DNA of 64,000 bases from Marinihelvus sp942491555 (GTDB lineage Bacteria; Pseudomonadota; Gammaproteobacteria; Xanthomonadales; SZUA-36): assembly GCA_942491555.1 (NCBI GenBank), contig CALOBN010000005.1, positions 930,001-994,000 on the forward strand, in the 5' to 3' direction. The translations under genes were made by a program, and so were the position numbers. Numbering within the stretch: the stretch's first letter is position 1; every line of letters begins with the position of its first letter. The notes beneath the pieces were generated by a model. It searched no databases. It worked only from the letters and a program-made list of their open reading frames with translations, and was not told the origin of the DNA. This document shows, in pieces, positions 1-8,743 of the stretch.

Positions 1-245
1 TCTTTCCCAGCGCGGATTCTGCCCGCTGGGTAAAAGAAAACATGCTGGACTCAAAAATTCCCGACTCCATTATCGAGCGCCTCGAGGGTGCCGATGACGA
101 GGCTGCAGAGGGCGTAGCCATTTGCGCTGAAGCCATGCGGGAAATCGCTGCCCTGCCGGGGGTTTCCGGACTGCACCTGATGAACCTCGGTGAACCTGAG
201 TTGCTGGCGCAGGCCATTGATGCTTCTGGCTTACGCAGGGCTTAG
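1..245 (+). CDS. Methylenetetrahydrofolate reductase-like protein, C-terminal fragment
   Basis: Only the last 80 or so residues are in the window; the reading frame enters from the left edge (codons begin at base 3) and ends with TAG at 243-245. The tail contains the segment ending the MTHFR TIM barrel: a SARWVKENM stretch, then IIERLEGADDEAAEGVAI, then a GVSGLHLMNLG motif that in this family forms the last strand carrying folate/FAD contacts. Enzymes of this fold reduce 5,10-methylenetetrahydrofolate or act in related one-carbon routes. It converges on the FAD oxidoreductase gene with 40 bases between stops. Whether it is the methionine-pathway MetF or a catabolic one-carbon paralogue cannot be decided from this fragment. 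Confidence 0.75.
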   Translation, partial: FPSADSARWVKENMLDSKIPDSIIERLEGADDEAAEGVAICAEAMREIAALPGVSGLHLMNLGEPELLAQAIDASGLRRA

Positions 246-285
246 CTCTGGAGATTTTTTTGACGGTTGGGGTGGGGTGCAGTTT

Positions 286-1701
286 TTAGGGAAAGACGTT
301 TTCCAGGATGGCATTCCAGCGTTTGGCGCTGGGGCGGTTGGCGGATTCGGCCTGGTCGGCCAGGTGCATTAGCCGATAGCGTGCGGCTACTGCCAGCCAG
401 CGCAGTGGCTCGGGCTCCCAGCGTTGTTGCGGGGGCGCGGTGCTGCCTTGCGGGTTGACCCAGGGGGTATGAGTGCGTTCTGTGTCCCGGGACAATACCA
501 GGTCGGCCAGGGTGCGTCCGGCCAGGTTGGCGGCACACACGCCATCACCAAAATAACCTCCGGCCCAGCCGGATCGGGTGTTCTGATCCCAGACCACGCT
601 GGGCAAAAGATCCCGTGCAACGCCCATTGGTCCACCCCAGGCGTGGCTGATGGGCTTGTTTTTGAGAATGGGAAAGATGTCTGCCAGGGCGCTGCGCACT
701 TCGGTGATCAGCGTCTCGGTTTTGTCGAACTGCGTACGTATGCGCGATCCCCAGTAATAACTGCCGCGGCTGCCAAATGCGATGCGCCTGTCCCGCGTTA
801 GCTGCCCGTAGGTGACCAGGTGCCTGCCATCATTCCAGGTGTGGCGCCGGCGTAAGCCGGTGGCTTCAATTTCAGCTTCGCTCAGGGGCTCGGTTGCGAT
901 CATTAGAGAATGAACCGGCAACAGGCGGCGTTTCAGGCTCGGAATGGTTCCTGTAAACCCTTCTGTGGCGAGCAACACGGCGCCGCCGGTGATATTTCCT
1001 TCGGGGGTTTTTGCGTGCTGACCTTCAAGCGCCAGTACCGGTGAACGCTCATACAGCCGGACCCCTTTTTTTACCAGGGCCCGGGCCAGGCCGCGGGCCA
1101 GGGCTGCCGGTTGGATAGCGGCACAATGGGGCATAAACGCACCGCCGATCGCGCCATGGATATGCGCCCTGGCGTGGACTTCTTCGGCATCCAGAAGACG
1201 CATGTCCCCGGCACTGAATCCCAGATTGTGCCAGTAATCAACGGCCTCGCGCTCGCGCTGCCATTGTGTTGTATTGACTGCCGCGGATACATGGCCTGAC
1301 TTGTCGAAGTCGCACTCGATATTTTCCAGGCAACTCACCCGGCCGACTTCATCCACGGCTGCAAACATGTGCCGTTGCAGTTCAATGGCACTGTTGCGGC
1401 TGACGGGATTCTCAAGCCAATGATCGATACCCGAGAGATACGCAGAACACCAGCCGCCGTTGCGTCCGGAGGCACCAAACCCGGCAATGTCTGCCTCAAG
1501 TACCGCGATATCCAGGTGCGGGGCATGGGTTTTCAGGTAATAGGCGGTCCACAGACCGGTGTAGCCGGCACCCACAATGACGATGTCAGCGGTGTGTTCG
1601 CCGCTCAGCGCAGGCCGCGGTTCGAGACTGCCGCGCAGCGAGTCCAACCAATAGCTTTGGCTGCGATACACTGACTCCAATTCCTGTGCGTTTTGAGGCA
1701 T
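286..1701 (-). CDS. FAD-dependent amine oxidoreductase, DAO family (PuuB-like)
   Basis: The 471-residue product has an N-terminal dinucleotide-binding motif VIVGAGYTGLWTA near residue 42, followed by the GASGRNGGW segment near residue 76 that is typical of gamma-glutamylputrescine oxidase and related DAO-fold oxidases. The C-terminal part has the family's WAGGYFGDGV region, which contacts FAD. These enzymes oxidise a secondary amine, releasing an aldehyde, ammonia and peroxide. A PuuC-like aldehyde dehydrogenase lies 2.6 kb away on the same strand, which fits a gamma-glutamylated polyamine route, but the substrate is inference. I chose ATG at 1701 (MPQNAQ) over the longer GTG start because the extra 26 residues look unlike the family. 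The start sits 3 bases from the start of the divergent desaturase gene. Confidence 0.85.
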   Translation of the reverse strand: MPQNAQELESVYRSQSYWLDSLRGSLEPRPALSGEHTADIVIVGAGYTGLWTAYYLKTHAPHLDIAVLEADIAGFGASGRNGGWCSAYLSGIDHWLENPVSRNSAIELQRHMFAAVDEVGRVSCLENIECDFDKSGHVSAAVNTTQWQREREAVDYWHNLGFSAGDMRLLDAEEVHARAHIHGAIGGAFMPHCAAIQPAALARGLARALVKKGVRLYERSPVLALEGQHAKTPEGNITGGAVLLATEGFTGTIPSLKRRLLPVHSLMIATEPLSEAEIEATGLRRRHTWNDGRHLVTYGQLTRDRRIAFGSRGSYYWGSRIRTQFDKTETLITEVRSALADIFPILKNKPISHAWGGPMGVARDLLPSVVWDQNTRSGWAGGYFGDGVCAANLAGRTLADLVLSRDTERTHTPWVNPQGSTAPPQQRWEPEPLRWLAVAARYRLMHLADQAESANRPSAKRWNAILENVFP

Positions 1702-1704
1702 GGC

Positions 1705-2766
1705 ATGCAGTCTATCACCGCTCGATTTTCCACTTGGTTTTCCGCTCAATTTCATGAGCCGGCAGGTCTGTGGTACCACGGTGGCGCGCTCCTTTACGCC
1801 TTGTCGGCCTACGCTCTTGGTGTCTGGGGTTTGCTGCAGGATTCCTGGTGGATCAATATTTTCGCCGTGGTGCTATGGGCCCACGGCATGACGATTGCCG
1901 CCTACCTGATCCACGAGGCGGGGCACAATACGGTGTTTCGCCGGAATGAGGACAACGCACGCCTGGGGCGCTTGCTGAATTGGGTTACCGGTACCGCGTA
2001 CGGTACATTCGAAGATATTCGCTATAAGCATTTCCGGCACCACATGGATAACGATGATTCAGTGTGGTTTGTGCCGGAGACCTTTTTCGATCGTCACCCC
2101 GTGTTGCTGAAGGTCGTTAAGGGTCTGGAGTGGGCGTGGATTCCGGCGCAGGAAATCCTCATGCACGCCATTCTGATGTTCTCGGCATTCATCATTCCCG
2201 AGCGACGTGACCAGCGCCGCCGCCAGCTTGCGGTTCTGGTGGTTCGCGGCAGCATATTCTTCAGCGTGTTGTGGCTATGGCCCAAAGTTGCGATCGGTTA
2301 TCTGCTGGCCTATCTGCTGATGATGCATATGCTGCGTTTCATGGATGCCTTGCAGCACGATTATGGTGCCAATCCCAGTCTTTTTGAGAGCGATCCGTCT
2401 TCGCGTTTTGGTGGCCGCAAAACTGAGCAACTGCATACCTTCTCCAATCCGCTGAGTTTCAAATATGACTTGCCCAACTGGCTGGTTTTGAATTTTGGCT
2501 TTCACAATGCCCACCACCATCGTCCGACCTTGCCCTGGTATCGCTTGCCGGCTTACTACCGCGAGCACATCAGTAATGAGGATGCCTCGGTAATCCCATT
2601 CCGCCAGCAGTTGCGGATGTATGCGCGCCACCGGGTGTATCGCGTTGACCATACGGGTGGCCCCTTTGATAACGAGCAGGACCATCAGCAGGACGATTAT
2701 CTGGCTGCCGCCCGCAGGGGTGTGCTTTATGGCGGTAATGCCGTGTCCTTTCTGACGCCATTCTGA
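1705..2766 (+). CDS. Membrane fatty acid desaturase family protein
   Basis: This 353-residue membrane protein carries the three histidine boxes of the di-iron desaturase/hydroxylase family: HEAGH at about residue 70, HFRHH at about 109 and HNAHHH at about 267, with hydrophobic segments between them. Such enzymes insert a double bond or hydroxyl into lipid-linked acyl or carotenoid chains at the cytoplasmic membrane. ATG at 1705 has a GAGG Shine-Dalgarno element six bases upstream, better than the TTG at 1693. The stop codon overlaps the next start in a TGATG, so it is probably translationally coupled to the TIM-barrel protein that follows. Substrate is unknown. Confidence 0.85.
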   Translation: MQSITARFSTWFSAQFHEPAGLWYHGGALLYALSAYALGVWGLLQDSWWINIFAVVLWAHGMTIAAYLIHEAGHNTVFRRNEDNARLGRLLNWVTGTAYGTFEDIRYKHFRHHMDNDDSVWFVPETFFDRHPVLLKVVKGLEWAWIPAQEILMHAILMFSAFIIPERRDQRRRQLAVLVVRGSIFFSVLWLWPKVAIGYLLAYLLMMHMLRFMDALQHDYGANPSLFESDPSSRFGGRKTEQLHTFSNPLSFKYDLPNWLVLNFGFHNAHHHRPTLPWYRLPAYYREHISNEDASVIPFRQQLRMYARHRVYRVDHTGGPFDNEQDHQQDDYLAAARRGVLYGGNAVSFLTPF

Positions 2767-3617
2767 TGCAGCAATTACGTATCTATCAGTCCCTGTGGGC
2801 CATGGAACAGCGTCGGCCAGGGGTGGCAGAAGACGTGCCCGAGGTGTGGCTGGACCGGATTGTGGAAGCGGGTTTTGATGGTGTGTGCGTCGACCCTTCG
2901 GTCGCGGAAATTGATCAGACACTGGCACTTGCGCCGTTGATTGAGGCGCGCGGGTTGGGCGTGATGGTTAATGCCTTTCCTGCAACGCTGGATGAAATGC
3001 GACCTCTGCTTGAAATGTCACTGGCCATGGGCGCGGTCATGGTGAATGCCATTGGTGCGGTCATGCCGCTGACGGTGGCCGGGGGTGAGCAGGTCGTGCG
3101 GCACTGGCTGGCGGACGCAGAGGCTGTGGGCATTCCCCTGCTGTTTGAAACTCATCGCGACTGTACCTTGAACGATCTCTACTTCGCCTTGCAGCTCATG
3201 GAGCGGGTTCCGGAAATGCGCCTGTGTGCAGACCTTTCGCACTACGTGATTGACCGGGAGATGCGCTTGCCGCTTGTTGAGCGCGATGCGGCCTTTATGA
3301 GCCAGGTGCTGGCGCGGTCCGATTGTTTCCAGGGCCGGGTCGCCAGCCGGGAACAGATCCAGGTGCAAATTGATTTTCCCCAGCACCGGGCATGGGTGGC
3401 ACAATTCCGGGCCTGGTGGGAAGAGGGAATGCGCGGCTGGCGGGCCCGCAATCACGATGATGCGGAGCTGGTTTTTTTATGTGAACTGGGGCCGCCGCCT
3501 TATGCCATCACCGATCGTGACCAGCAGGAACTCTCCGATCGCTGGCAGGAGGCGCTGACCTTGCGGCACTGGGCACAAGAGCACTGGGAGCGAAGTGCTT
3601 TGCCGGATGGTCAATAG
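2766..3617 (+). CDS. Sugar phosphate isomerase/epimerase-like TIM-barrel protein
   Basis: The 283-residue protein resembles the xylose-isomerase-like TIM-barrel superfamily: a GFDGVCVDPS strand early, a central PLLFETHRDC strand with a likely metal-binding glutamate and histidine, and an LCADLSHYV strand with acidic and histidine residues. Members act as epimerases, isomerases or AP endonucleases. No signal peptide is visible, so it is cytoplasmic. It starts within the stop codon of the desaturase gene (TGATG), which argues for one transcript and possibly one pathway. I cannot name its substrate. Confidence 0.7.
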   Translation: MQQLRIYQSLWAMEQRRPGVAEDVPEVWLDRIVEAGFDGVCVDPSVAEIDQTLALAPLIEARGLGVMVNAFPATLDEMRPLLEMSLAMGAVMVNAIGAVMPLTVAGGEQVVRHWLADAEAVGIPLLFETHRDCTLNDLYFALQLMERVPEMRLCADLSHYVIDREMRLPLVERDAAFMSQVLARSDCFQGRVASREQIQVQIDFPQHRAWVAQFRAWWEEGMRGWRARNHDDAELVFLCELGPPPYAITDRDQQELSDRWQEALTLRHWAQEHWERSALPDGQ

Positions 3618-3695
3618 ACCGCTCCCGTCATCATCAGGCGACTGCGCCGGCTGTCGCCATTATTCTTTTGAACATCCAGGCAATGGAGTACAGCA

Positions 3696-4286
3696 GTGAC
3701 AAAACGTTTAAGTGGCACAGTGACAGCGGTTAGCGCAGGCGGCAACGCTGACCTGTCCAAATCTTCACGGGATCATATTGAGGTTGGCTTTGAGGGAATC
3801 GTTGACGATGCCCATGCCGGCTTATCCAGGACGGCGCACGGTGGTGAGCGTGAGCCCACGGGAACCGTTCTGCGCAATGACCGTCACTGGTCCGCCGTCA
3901 GCAACGAGGAGCTCGCGGAAATCAGCCGGGCCTTGAGCCTGGAGCATCCGATCGAGTCCGCCACCCTGGGCGCCAACCTGTGTATCTCCGGAATTGAAGA
4001 ATTCTCCTTGTTGCCGCGCGGCTCACGTTTGAAGTTTCCTTCCGGTGCTGCGCTGACGGTTGAGGAATACAACCCGCCCTGTGTGGACATGGGCGAGCAG
4101 CTGGCCGCCCGTCATTTGCGGCGTGACGGCTCAAAACTGGCAGCGCGCGACTGGTTGCGACCCGCTTCCGGGCGGCGTGGCGTGGTTGGCGTGGTGGATG
4201 TCCCCGGCCGGATTGCGGTTGGTGACCAGGTCGAGGTCACGGTTTTTGAGCAGCCCAGAATCCCCCGCTGGCCGGTGGAGTCGTAG
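3696..4286 (+). CDS. MOSC domain protein
   Basis: The 196-residue product is essentially one MOSC domain, the fold that ends molybdenum-cofactor sulfurases and also occurs in small stand-alone proteins such as YiiM. The expected cysteine lies in YNPPCVDMGEQL near residue 130, after the family's GANLCISGI and LPRGSRLKF strands. MOSC proteins handle sulfur carried on molybdenum cofactor or reduce N-hydroxylated compounds. It follows the TIM-barrel gene by 78 bases on the same strand and converges on the aldehyde dehydrogenase gene with 14 bases between stops. The target molecule is not predictable. Confidence 0.8.
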   Translation: MTKRLSGTVTAVSAGGNADLSKSSRDHIEVGFEGIVDDAHAGLSRTAHGGEREPTGTVLRNDRHWSAVSNEELAEISRALSLEHPIESATLGANLCISGIEEFSLLPRGSRLKFPSGAALTVEEYNPPCVDMGEQLAARHLRRDGSKLAARDWLRPASGRRGVVGVVDVPGRIAVGDQVEVTVFEQPRIPRWPVES

Positions 4287-4300
4287 CGCGCCGGCCGGCC

Positions 4301-5794
4301 CTAATCCAGTTCAATCCAGGTGGTTTTCAGTTCCGTGTAGTCGTCGAAGGCGTGCATCGACTTATCGCGCCCATTGCCGGACTGTTTGAAACCGCCAAAC
4401 GGCACGGTGATGTCCCCGCCAAAGTAGTTGTTGATACCCATCGTTCCCACGCGAACTGCAGCCGCGACTTTATGTGCCGTATTGATGTTGTTGCTCCACA
4501 CCGCGCCTGCGAGACCGAAAATTGAATCGTTGGCGATGCGCACGGCATCACTGGCAGAGCTGAACGGAATCACCGACATGACCGGCCCGAAGATTTCTTC
4601 CTGGGCAATACGCATCTGGTTGTTCACACCGGTAAAAATACTCGGCTCGTGATACCAGCCTCCGGAGTCGGTCATGACCTGCTTGCCGCCAAAACACAGT
4701 TCGGCCCCTTCTTTACGACCGATATCCACGTAGTCGGCCACGGTCTCAAACTGACCCTGGTCGACCATCGGCCCCATGCGGGTTTTCGGGTTCAGCGGAT
4801 CGCCGGGCAGCCAGTGGGCCGCATGTGTAGTTACTTTCTGCATGAATTCGTCGATCACGGAGTCCTGAACGATCAGGCGGGTGCCCGCCGTGCAGGTCTG
4901 GCCCCCGTTGTAGAACACGGCGACCGCCGCCATGGCAGCGGCCTTGTCCAGATTGGCATCGGCGAACACGATGTTCGGGCTCTTGCCGCCCAGTTCCAGA
5001 AAGGTTCGCTTGAGATTTGACTGGCCGGCATATTGCATCAGCAACTGGCCCACCGGTGTCGAGCCGGTGAAGGTCAGGCCGTCGATATCCATGTGCAGCG
5101 CCAGGTGTTTACCAAGGCTGCCACCCGGACCTGGCAATACCTGCAGGACGCCGTCGGGTAGTCCGGCCTCGCTTGCCAGCCCGGCCAGGCGAATAGCGGT
5201 CAGTGGCGTGTTGCTTGCCGGCTTGAGCACCACCGAGTTGCCCGTGGCGAGGGCCGGGGCCAGTTTCCAGGCCGTGGTGGAGAAAGGAAAATTCCACGGC
5301 ACGATGGCCGCGACCACGCCCAGCGGCAGGCGCTGAACCAGCGCGAGCGTATTGTGCGGTGTCGGGGCAATTTCATCATAAGCCTTGTCAATGGCCTCAC
5401 CGCTCCAGCGAATGGTGCGCACTGCAGAAGGCACATCCACGCCGGTGGTGTCCGCAATTGGCTTGCCCACGTCCAGGCATTCCAGCAGGGCCAGCTCGTC
5501 AGCATGTTCTTCGATCAGGTCCGCCCAGCGAATCATGACGGCCTTGCGCTCCGCCGGTGCCATGCGCGACCAGCGACCATCCTCGAAGGCCGTGCGGGCG
5601 CCCTGAATGGCCAGGTCTGCATCTGCAGCTTCACAGCTGGCCACCTCGGCGAGCAATTTGCCGTTGGCCGGGTTCATGGTCGGCCTTGTCTCGCCGGACA
5701 GGGCATCCACGTAGCGGCCGTTGATAAAGGCGCGGCTCTCGATGGTCAGTTGCTCTGCATCGTGCTGCCAGTCGTTGATGGTCTTGTCGAGCAT
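4301..5794 (-). CDS. NAD(P)-dependent aldehyde dehydrogenase (PuuC-like)
   Basis: The 497-residue enzyme is a full-length class ALDH. The oxyanion asparagine is in PWNFPF (Asn168), the general base in LELGGKSP (Glu267) and the nucleophile in GGQTCTAG (Cys301). The overall pattern, including AIRW at the sugar-binding loop and a C-terminal GGFKQSGNGRDKS segment, is close to E. coli PuuC, which oxidises gamma-glutamyl-gamma-aminobutyraldehyde. Together with the PuuB-like oxidase this suggests polyamine or related amine catabolism, although the two genes are separated by plus-strand genes. ATG at 5794 (MLDKTIND) was chosen because the longer frame adds 57 residues unlike the family. It diverges from the TPR-sulfotransferase gene over 133 bases that must hold both promoters. 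Confidence 0.88.
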   Translation of the reverse strand: MLDKTINDWQHDAEQLTIESRAFINGRYVDALSGETRPTMNPANGKLLAEVASCEAADADLAIQGARTAFEDGRWSRMAPAERKAVMIRWADLIEEHADELALLECLDVGKPIADTTGVDVPSAVRTIRWSGEAIDKAYDEIAPTPHNTLALVQRLPLGVVAAIVPWNFPFSTTAWKLAPALATGNSVVLKPASNTPLTAIRLAGLASEAGLPDGVLQVLPGPGGSLGKHLALHMDIDGLTFTGSTPVGQLLMQYAGQSNLKRTFLELGGKSPNIVFADANLDKAAAMAAVAVFYNGGQTCTAGTRLIVQDSVIDEFMQKVTTHAAHWLPGDPLNPKTRMGPMVDQGQFETVADYVDIGRKEGAELCFGGKQVMTDSGGWYHEPSIFTGVNNQMRIAQEEIFGPVMSVIPFSSASDAVRIANDSIFGLAGAVWSNNINTAHKVAAAVRVGTMGINNYFGGDITVPFGGFKQSGNGRDKSMHAFDDYTELKTTWIELD

Positions 5795-5927
5795 GCTGTT
5801 AATCTCGTTTGAGCGGGTGCACAGTGTCGCCTCCGGTCTGGCGCGGTGCAAGTTGATACCTTGTGACATCGCACCAGCTGCGGCACACTCGCGCCAGTCC
5901 CTGATCAGCACGGTGAATCGACTTCCC

Positions 5928-7973
5928 ATGTCCGGCAATGCTCCCAACGACCGCACTGAGGCCATCCGCGCCTTTTACGAGACCGCCCTGGCCCTGAAAA
6001 AGTCAGGTGATCTTGATGAGTCAGAGCGCACGCTGCGGCGTGCCGTGGCCATTTATGACCGGGACCCGAACATTCAATGCCTGCTGGGTGAAACCCTGTT
6101 GTCACGGCACCACCCCCAGGAGGCGCGGGCCTGGTTTCTGCGCACGCTGGAGTTGTTTCCGGGCTATCCGCGGGCTCTGGAGGGTGCGGGCAAAAGCTGG
6201 CTGGCGGAAAAAAGACCCAGGAAAGCGGTCGATTTTCTGCGCCGTGCTGCGCACGCACTGCCCAATCGGGTATCTACCCACCTGGCCCTGGCGCGCGCAC
6301 TGGCCCTGTCCGGACAAGGTCCGGAGGCCGATGCGGCAATGGCCCGGGCGCTGGAACTGGACCCGAATCGCGCGCTGTCTGTAAATGCGGCTGAGGCCCT
6401 GGAAGACGGGCGTTTGCAGGATGCGGAAAAGCTCCTGCGCGAGCATCTGGCTGATCACCCGGATGATCCGGTTGCCCTGCGTCTGCTGGCGCGCGTGGCC
6501 ATGGATTCCAATCGTCGGGGTCCGGCGATCCGTCTCATGCAGCGCTGTGTAGGGCTGGCCCCGGATTTTATTCTGGCGCATAACGACCTGGCCGACCTCT
6601 TTATGAAAGAGGATCGCTTTCCCGAGGCCCTGGCCGCGGTAGACAGAGCGCTTGAGCTGGACCCGGGCCTGGCACACAGCTGGGTGTTCAAGGCGAATGT
6701 CCTGTCGCGCGCACAGCGCCATGAAGAGGCCATTGCCGCGTACGACCAGGCCCTGTCACTCAGCCCGGGTCATAGCGGCGCCCTGGCCGGCAAAGGCCAT
6801 GTTCTGAAAACCATCGGTCGCACCGATGAGGCGATCGCCACCTTCCGCGAATGCATTCGTCTGCATCCGGGCTTCGGGGAGCCCTGGTGGAGCCTGGCAA
6901 ACCTGAAAACCTTCAGTTTTGATGCGCAGGAGGTTGAGGTCCTGGAGGAACTGGTCGAGCGCGAGTCTCTGGGTGACGAGCCGCGCGTGAATATGCGCTA
7001 CGCCCTTGGCAAGCATTATGAGAATGACAAGGACTATGACCGGGCGTTCACCCATTACCAGGCGGGCGCCAGCCTGCGCCGTGCCAACGAAGTCTATGAT
7101 CCGGTGCAGAACCAGGTGGTCAGTGAACGGGTCATTGAAACCTACAGCAAGGCGTTCTTTGAGGCGCACGAGGGTTGGGGTGTGGATGACCCGTCGCCAA
7201 TTCTGGTCGTTGGCTTGCCGCGTTCGGGGTCAACGCTGATAGAACAGATCCTGGCCAGCCACAGCCAGGTTGACGCGACGATGGAGCTGGGCGATCTGGG
7301 TCGCTGCGTGCGTCAGATTTCACGCGCGCGAAAGGACCGGAAGGAATACCCCGAGGCGACCCTGGCTCTCAACGAAGAGGACGTGGTGTCTCTCGCCGGG
7401 CGCTACCTGGAGGGTGCAGCACGGTTCCGGGCGGATGCTCCGTATTTCGTCGACAAGATGCCCAATAACTTCGCCCACCTTGGTTTGCTGCACCTGATTT
7501 TGCCCGGGGCGAAAGTAATAAATGCGGTACGTCATCCACTCGATAGTTGCCTGGGCAGCTTTAAACAGCTGTTCTACCGCGGGCAGTCCTTTACCTATGA
7601 CTGGTTCGAGTTGGGCCAGTATTACCTGCAATACCAGCGCACGATGGCGCACTGGCACGCTTTGTTTCCCGGCTGGATTCTGGACGTACACTATGAAGAC
7701 CTGGTCCGCGATCAGGAAGGTGAAACCCGGCGCATGCTGGATTTTCTCGGCCTGGATTTTGAGGAAAGTTGTTTGCGGTTCTGGGAAACAGAGCGGGCCA
7801 TCAATACCGCCAGTTCAGAGCAGGTCCGCCAGCCAATCTACACCGGTGGCCTGAACTTCTGGCGTCATTATGAACCGCACCTGGACGAGCTTATCCAGCA
7901 GCTTGAACCGTTACTGCGCGATCTTCCGGAAGCTGACCGCCCCCTCAGCCTCGGTGGGCGCATCGACGGCTGA
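5928..7973 (+). CDS. Tetratricopeptide-repeat sulfotransferase
   Basis: The 681-residue protein has a long N-terminal array of helical TPR units (about residues 1-390, with recurring ALELDP and ALSLSPGH repeat ends) fused to a sulfotransferase domain. The PAPS-binding loop is VVGLPRSGSTLIEQI near residue 425, and a second nucleotide-binding element is INAVRHPLDSCLGSF near 530. Sulfotransferases move sulfate from PAPS to hydroxyl or amine groups; TPRs usually bind protein partners. No signal peptide is visible. ATG at 5928 (MSGNAPNDR) is the start that begins the TPR-like region; the longer frame lies antisense to the aldehyde dehydrogenase gene. It lies just before an Asp/Asn-hydroxylase-like gene and a TonB receptor. 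Confidence 0.87.
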   Translation: MSGNAPNDRTEAIRAFYETALALKKSGDLDESERTLRRAVAIYDRDPNIQCLLGETLLSRHHPQEARAWFLRTLELFPGYPRALEGAGKSWLAEKRPRKAVDFLRRAAHALPNRVSTHLALARALALSGQGPEADAAMARALELDPNRALSVNAAEALEDGRLQDAEKLLREHLADHPDDPVALRLLARVAMDSNRRGPAIRLMQRCVGLAPDFILAHNDLADLFMKEDRFPEALAAVDRALELDPGLAHSWVFKANVLSRAQRHEEAIAAYDQALSLSPGHSGALAGKGHVLKTIGRTDEAIATFRECIRLHPGFGEPWWSLANLKTFSFDAQEVEVLEELVERESLGDEPRVNMRYALGKHYENDKDYDRAFTHYQAGASLRRANEVYDPVQNQVVSERVIETYSKAFFEAHEGWGVDDPSPILVVGLPRSGSTLIEQILASHSQVDATMELGDLGRCVRQISRARKDRKEYPEATLALNEEDVVSLAGRYLEGAARFRADAPYFVDKMPNNFAHLGLLHLILPGAKVINAVRHPLDSCLGSFKQLFYRGQSFTYDWFELGQYYLQYQRTMAHWHALFPGWILDVHYEDLVRDQEGETRRMLDFLGLDFEESCLRFWETERAINTASSEQVRQPIYTGGLNFWRHYEPHLDELIQQLEPLLRDLPEADRPLSLGGRIDG

Positions 7974-7996
7974 ACGCTTCCCGTCCTGCAAGGTAC

Positions 7997-8581
7997 TTAG
8001 TTCGCCGCCTCTCCAGCAGCCTGGGCGGCCATCTCTGCCCCCTGGCGGGGTGGCAGATAATCAAAAATGAAGGTGATGCGGTCTTCGGTGCCGCTGTTCA
8101 TCACGCTGTGATTGTGTTGATTATTGATCTCGTAAGCACGGCCCACGGCAAGCTGGTGCGGGCGACCGTCAATCATGAAGCGCACACCCGGGTTGGTGGT
8201 GATGGGTACATGAATCCGGTGACTGTGCACAAAGGACTGGTGTGTATCGCGGTGCGGTGCGATCACACCGCCGGTCTTGAGCTTGGCAGCCATGGCGCGA
8301 ATGATCGTTCCACCTTTCGGGTAATGGGCCTTCAGAATACCCTGCATTAACGGCACGGCATGCTCATGCAGTGTGTCCCACGACTCCTCCTTGCTGACGG
8401 TCATCTCCGGCCAGCCGCTGCAAAAGACCATCACCAGTGATTCTGTGTGTTCGTGAACCGAGTAGGCATTTTGCCGGTACTGATTCGCCCGCCAGGCAGA
8501 TTCATCAAGGCCGGTAACGAGATCAATGAGTCCTGTGACGTTGACCTCGCCGAGATCTTTCAGGGTGCCGTCGAATTTCAT
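7997..8581 (-). CDS. Aspartyl/asparaginyl beta-hydroxylase-like oxygenase
   Basis: The 194-residue protein shows the double-stranded beta-helix of the Asp/Asn beta-hydroxylase family: APHRDTHQSF around His110, then RIHVPI at about 122, then NNQHNHSVMN with His158 as a second metal ligand, and a C-terminal RITFIFDYLP. Eukaryotic members hydroxylate Asp/Asn in EGF-like domains; bacterial ones act on peptides or other substrates using Fe(II) and 2-oxoglutarate. The family often keeps only two histidine ligands, as seems the case here. It converges on the sulfotransferase gene with 23 bases between stops and diverges from the TonB receptor gene. The substrate is unknown. Confidence 0.82.
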   Translation of the reverse strand: MKFDGTLKDLGEVNVTGLIDLVTGLDESAWRANQYRQNAYSVHEHTESLVMVFCSGWPEMTVSKEESWDTLHEHAVPLMQGILKAHYPKGGTIIRAMAAKLKTGGVIAPHRDTHQSFVHSHRIHVPITTNPGVRFMIDGRPHQLAVGRAYEINNQHNHSVMNSGTEDRITFIFDYLPPRQGAEMAAQAAGEAAN

Positions 8582-8743
8582 GGGTATCCCGCAGGTTACA
8601 TTTTGGGCAGATTATAAGGCCGCTTGAGCGAAATTCATCGTTAAAAGCTTGACCCATAGGGGAAAGTTTGACACTTTCTGTGTAGTGTTAACAAAAATTT
8701 TCGGAAGTTCCTGAAAAATAAAACAGCGCCGAGGGTCGATTAA

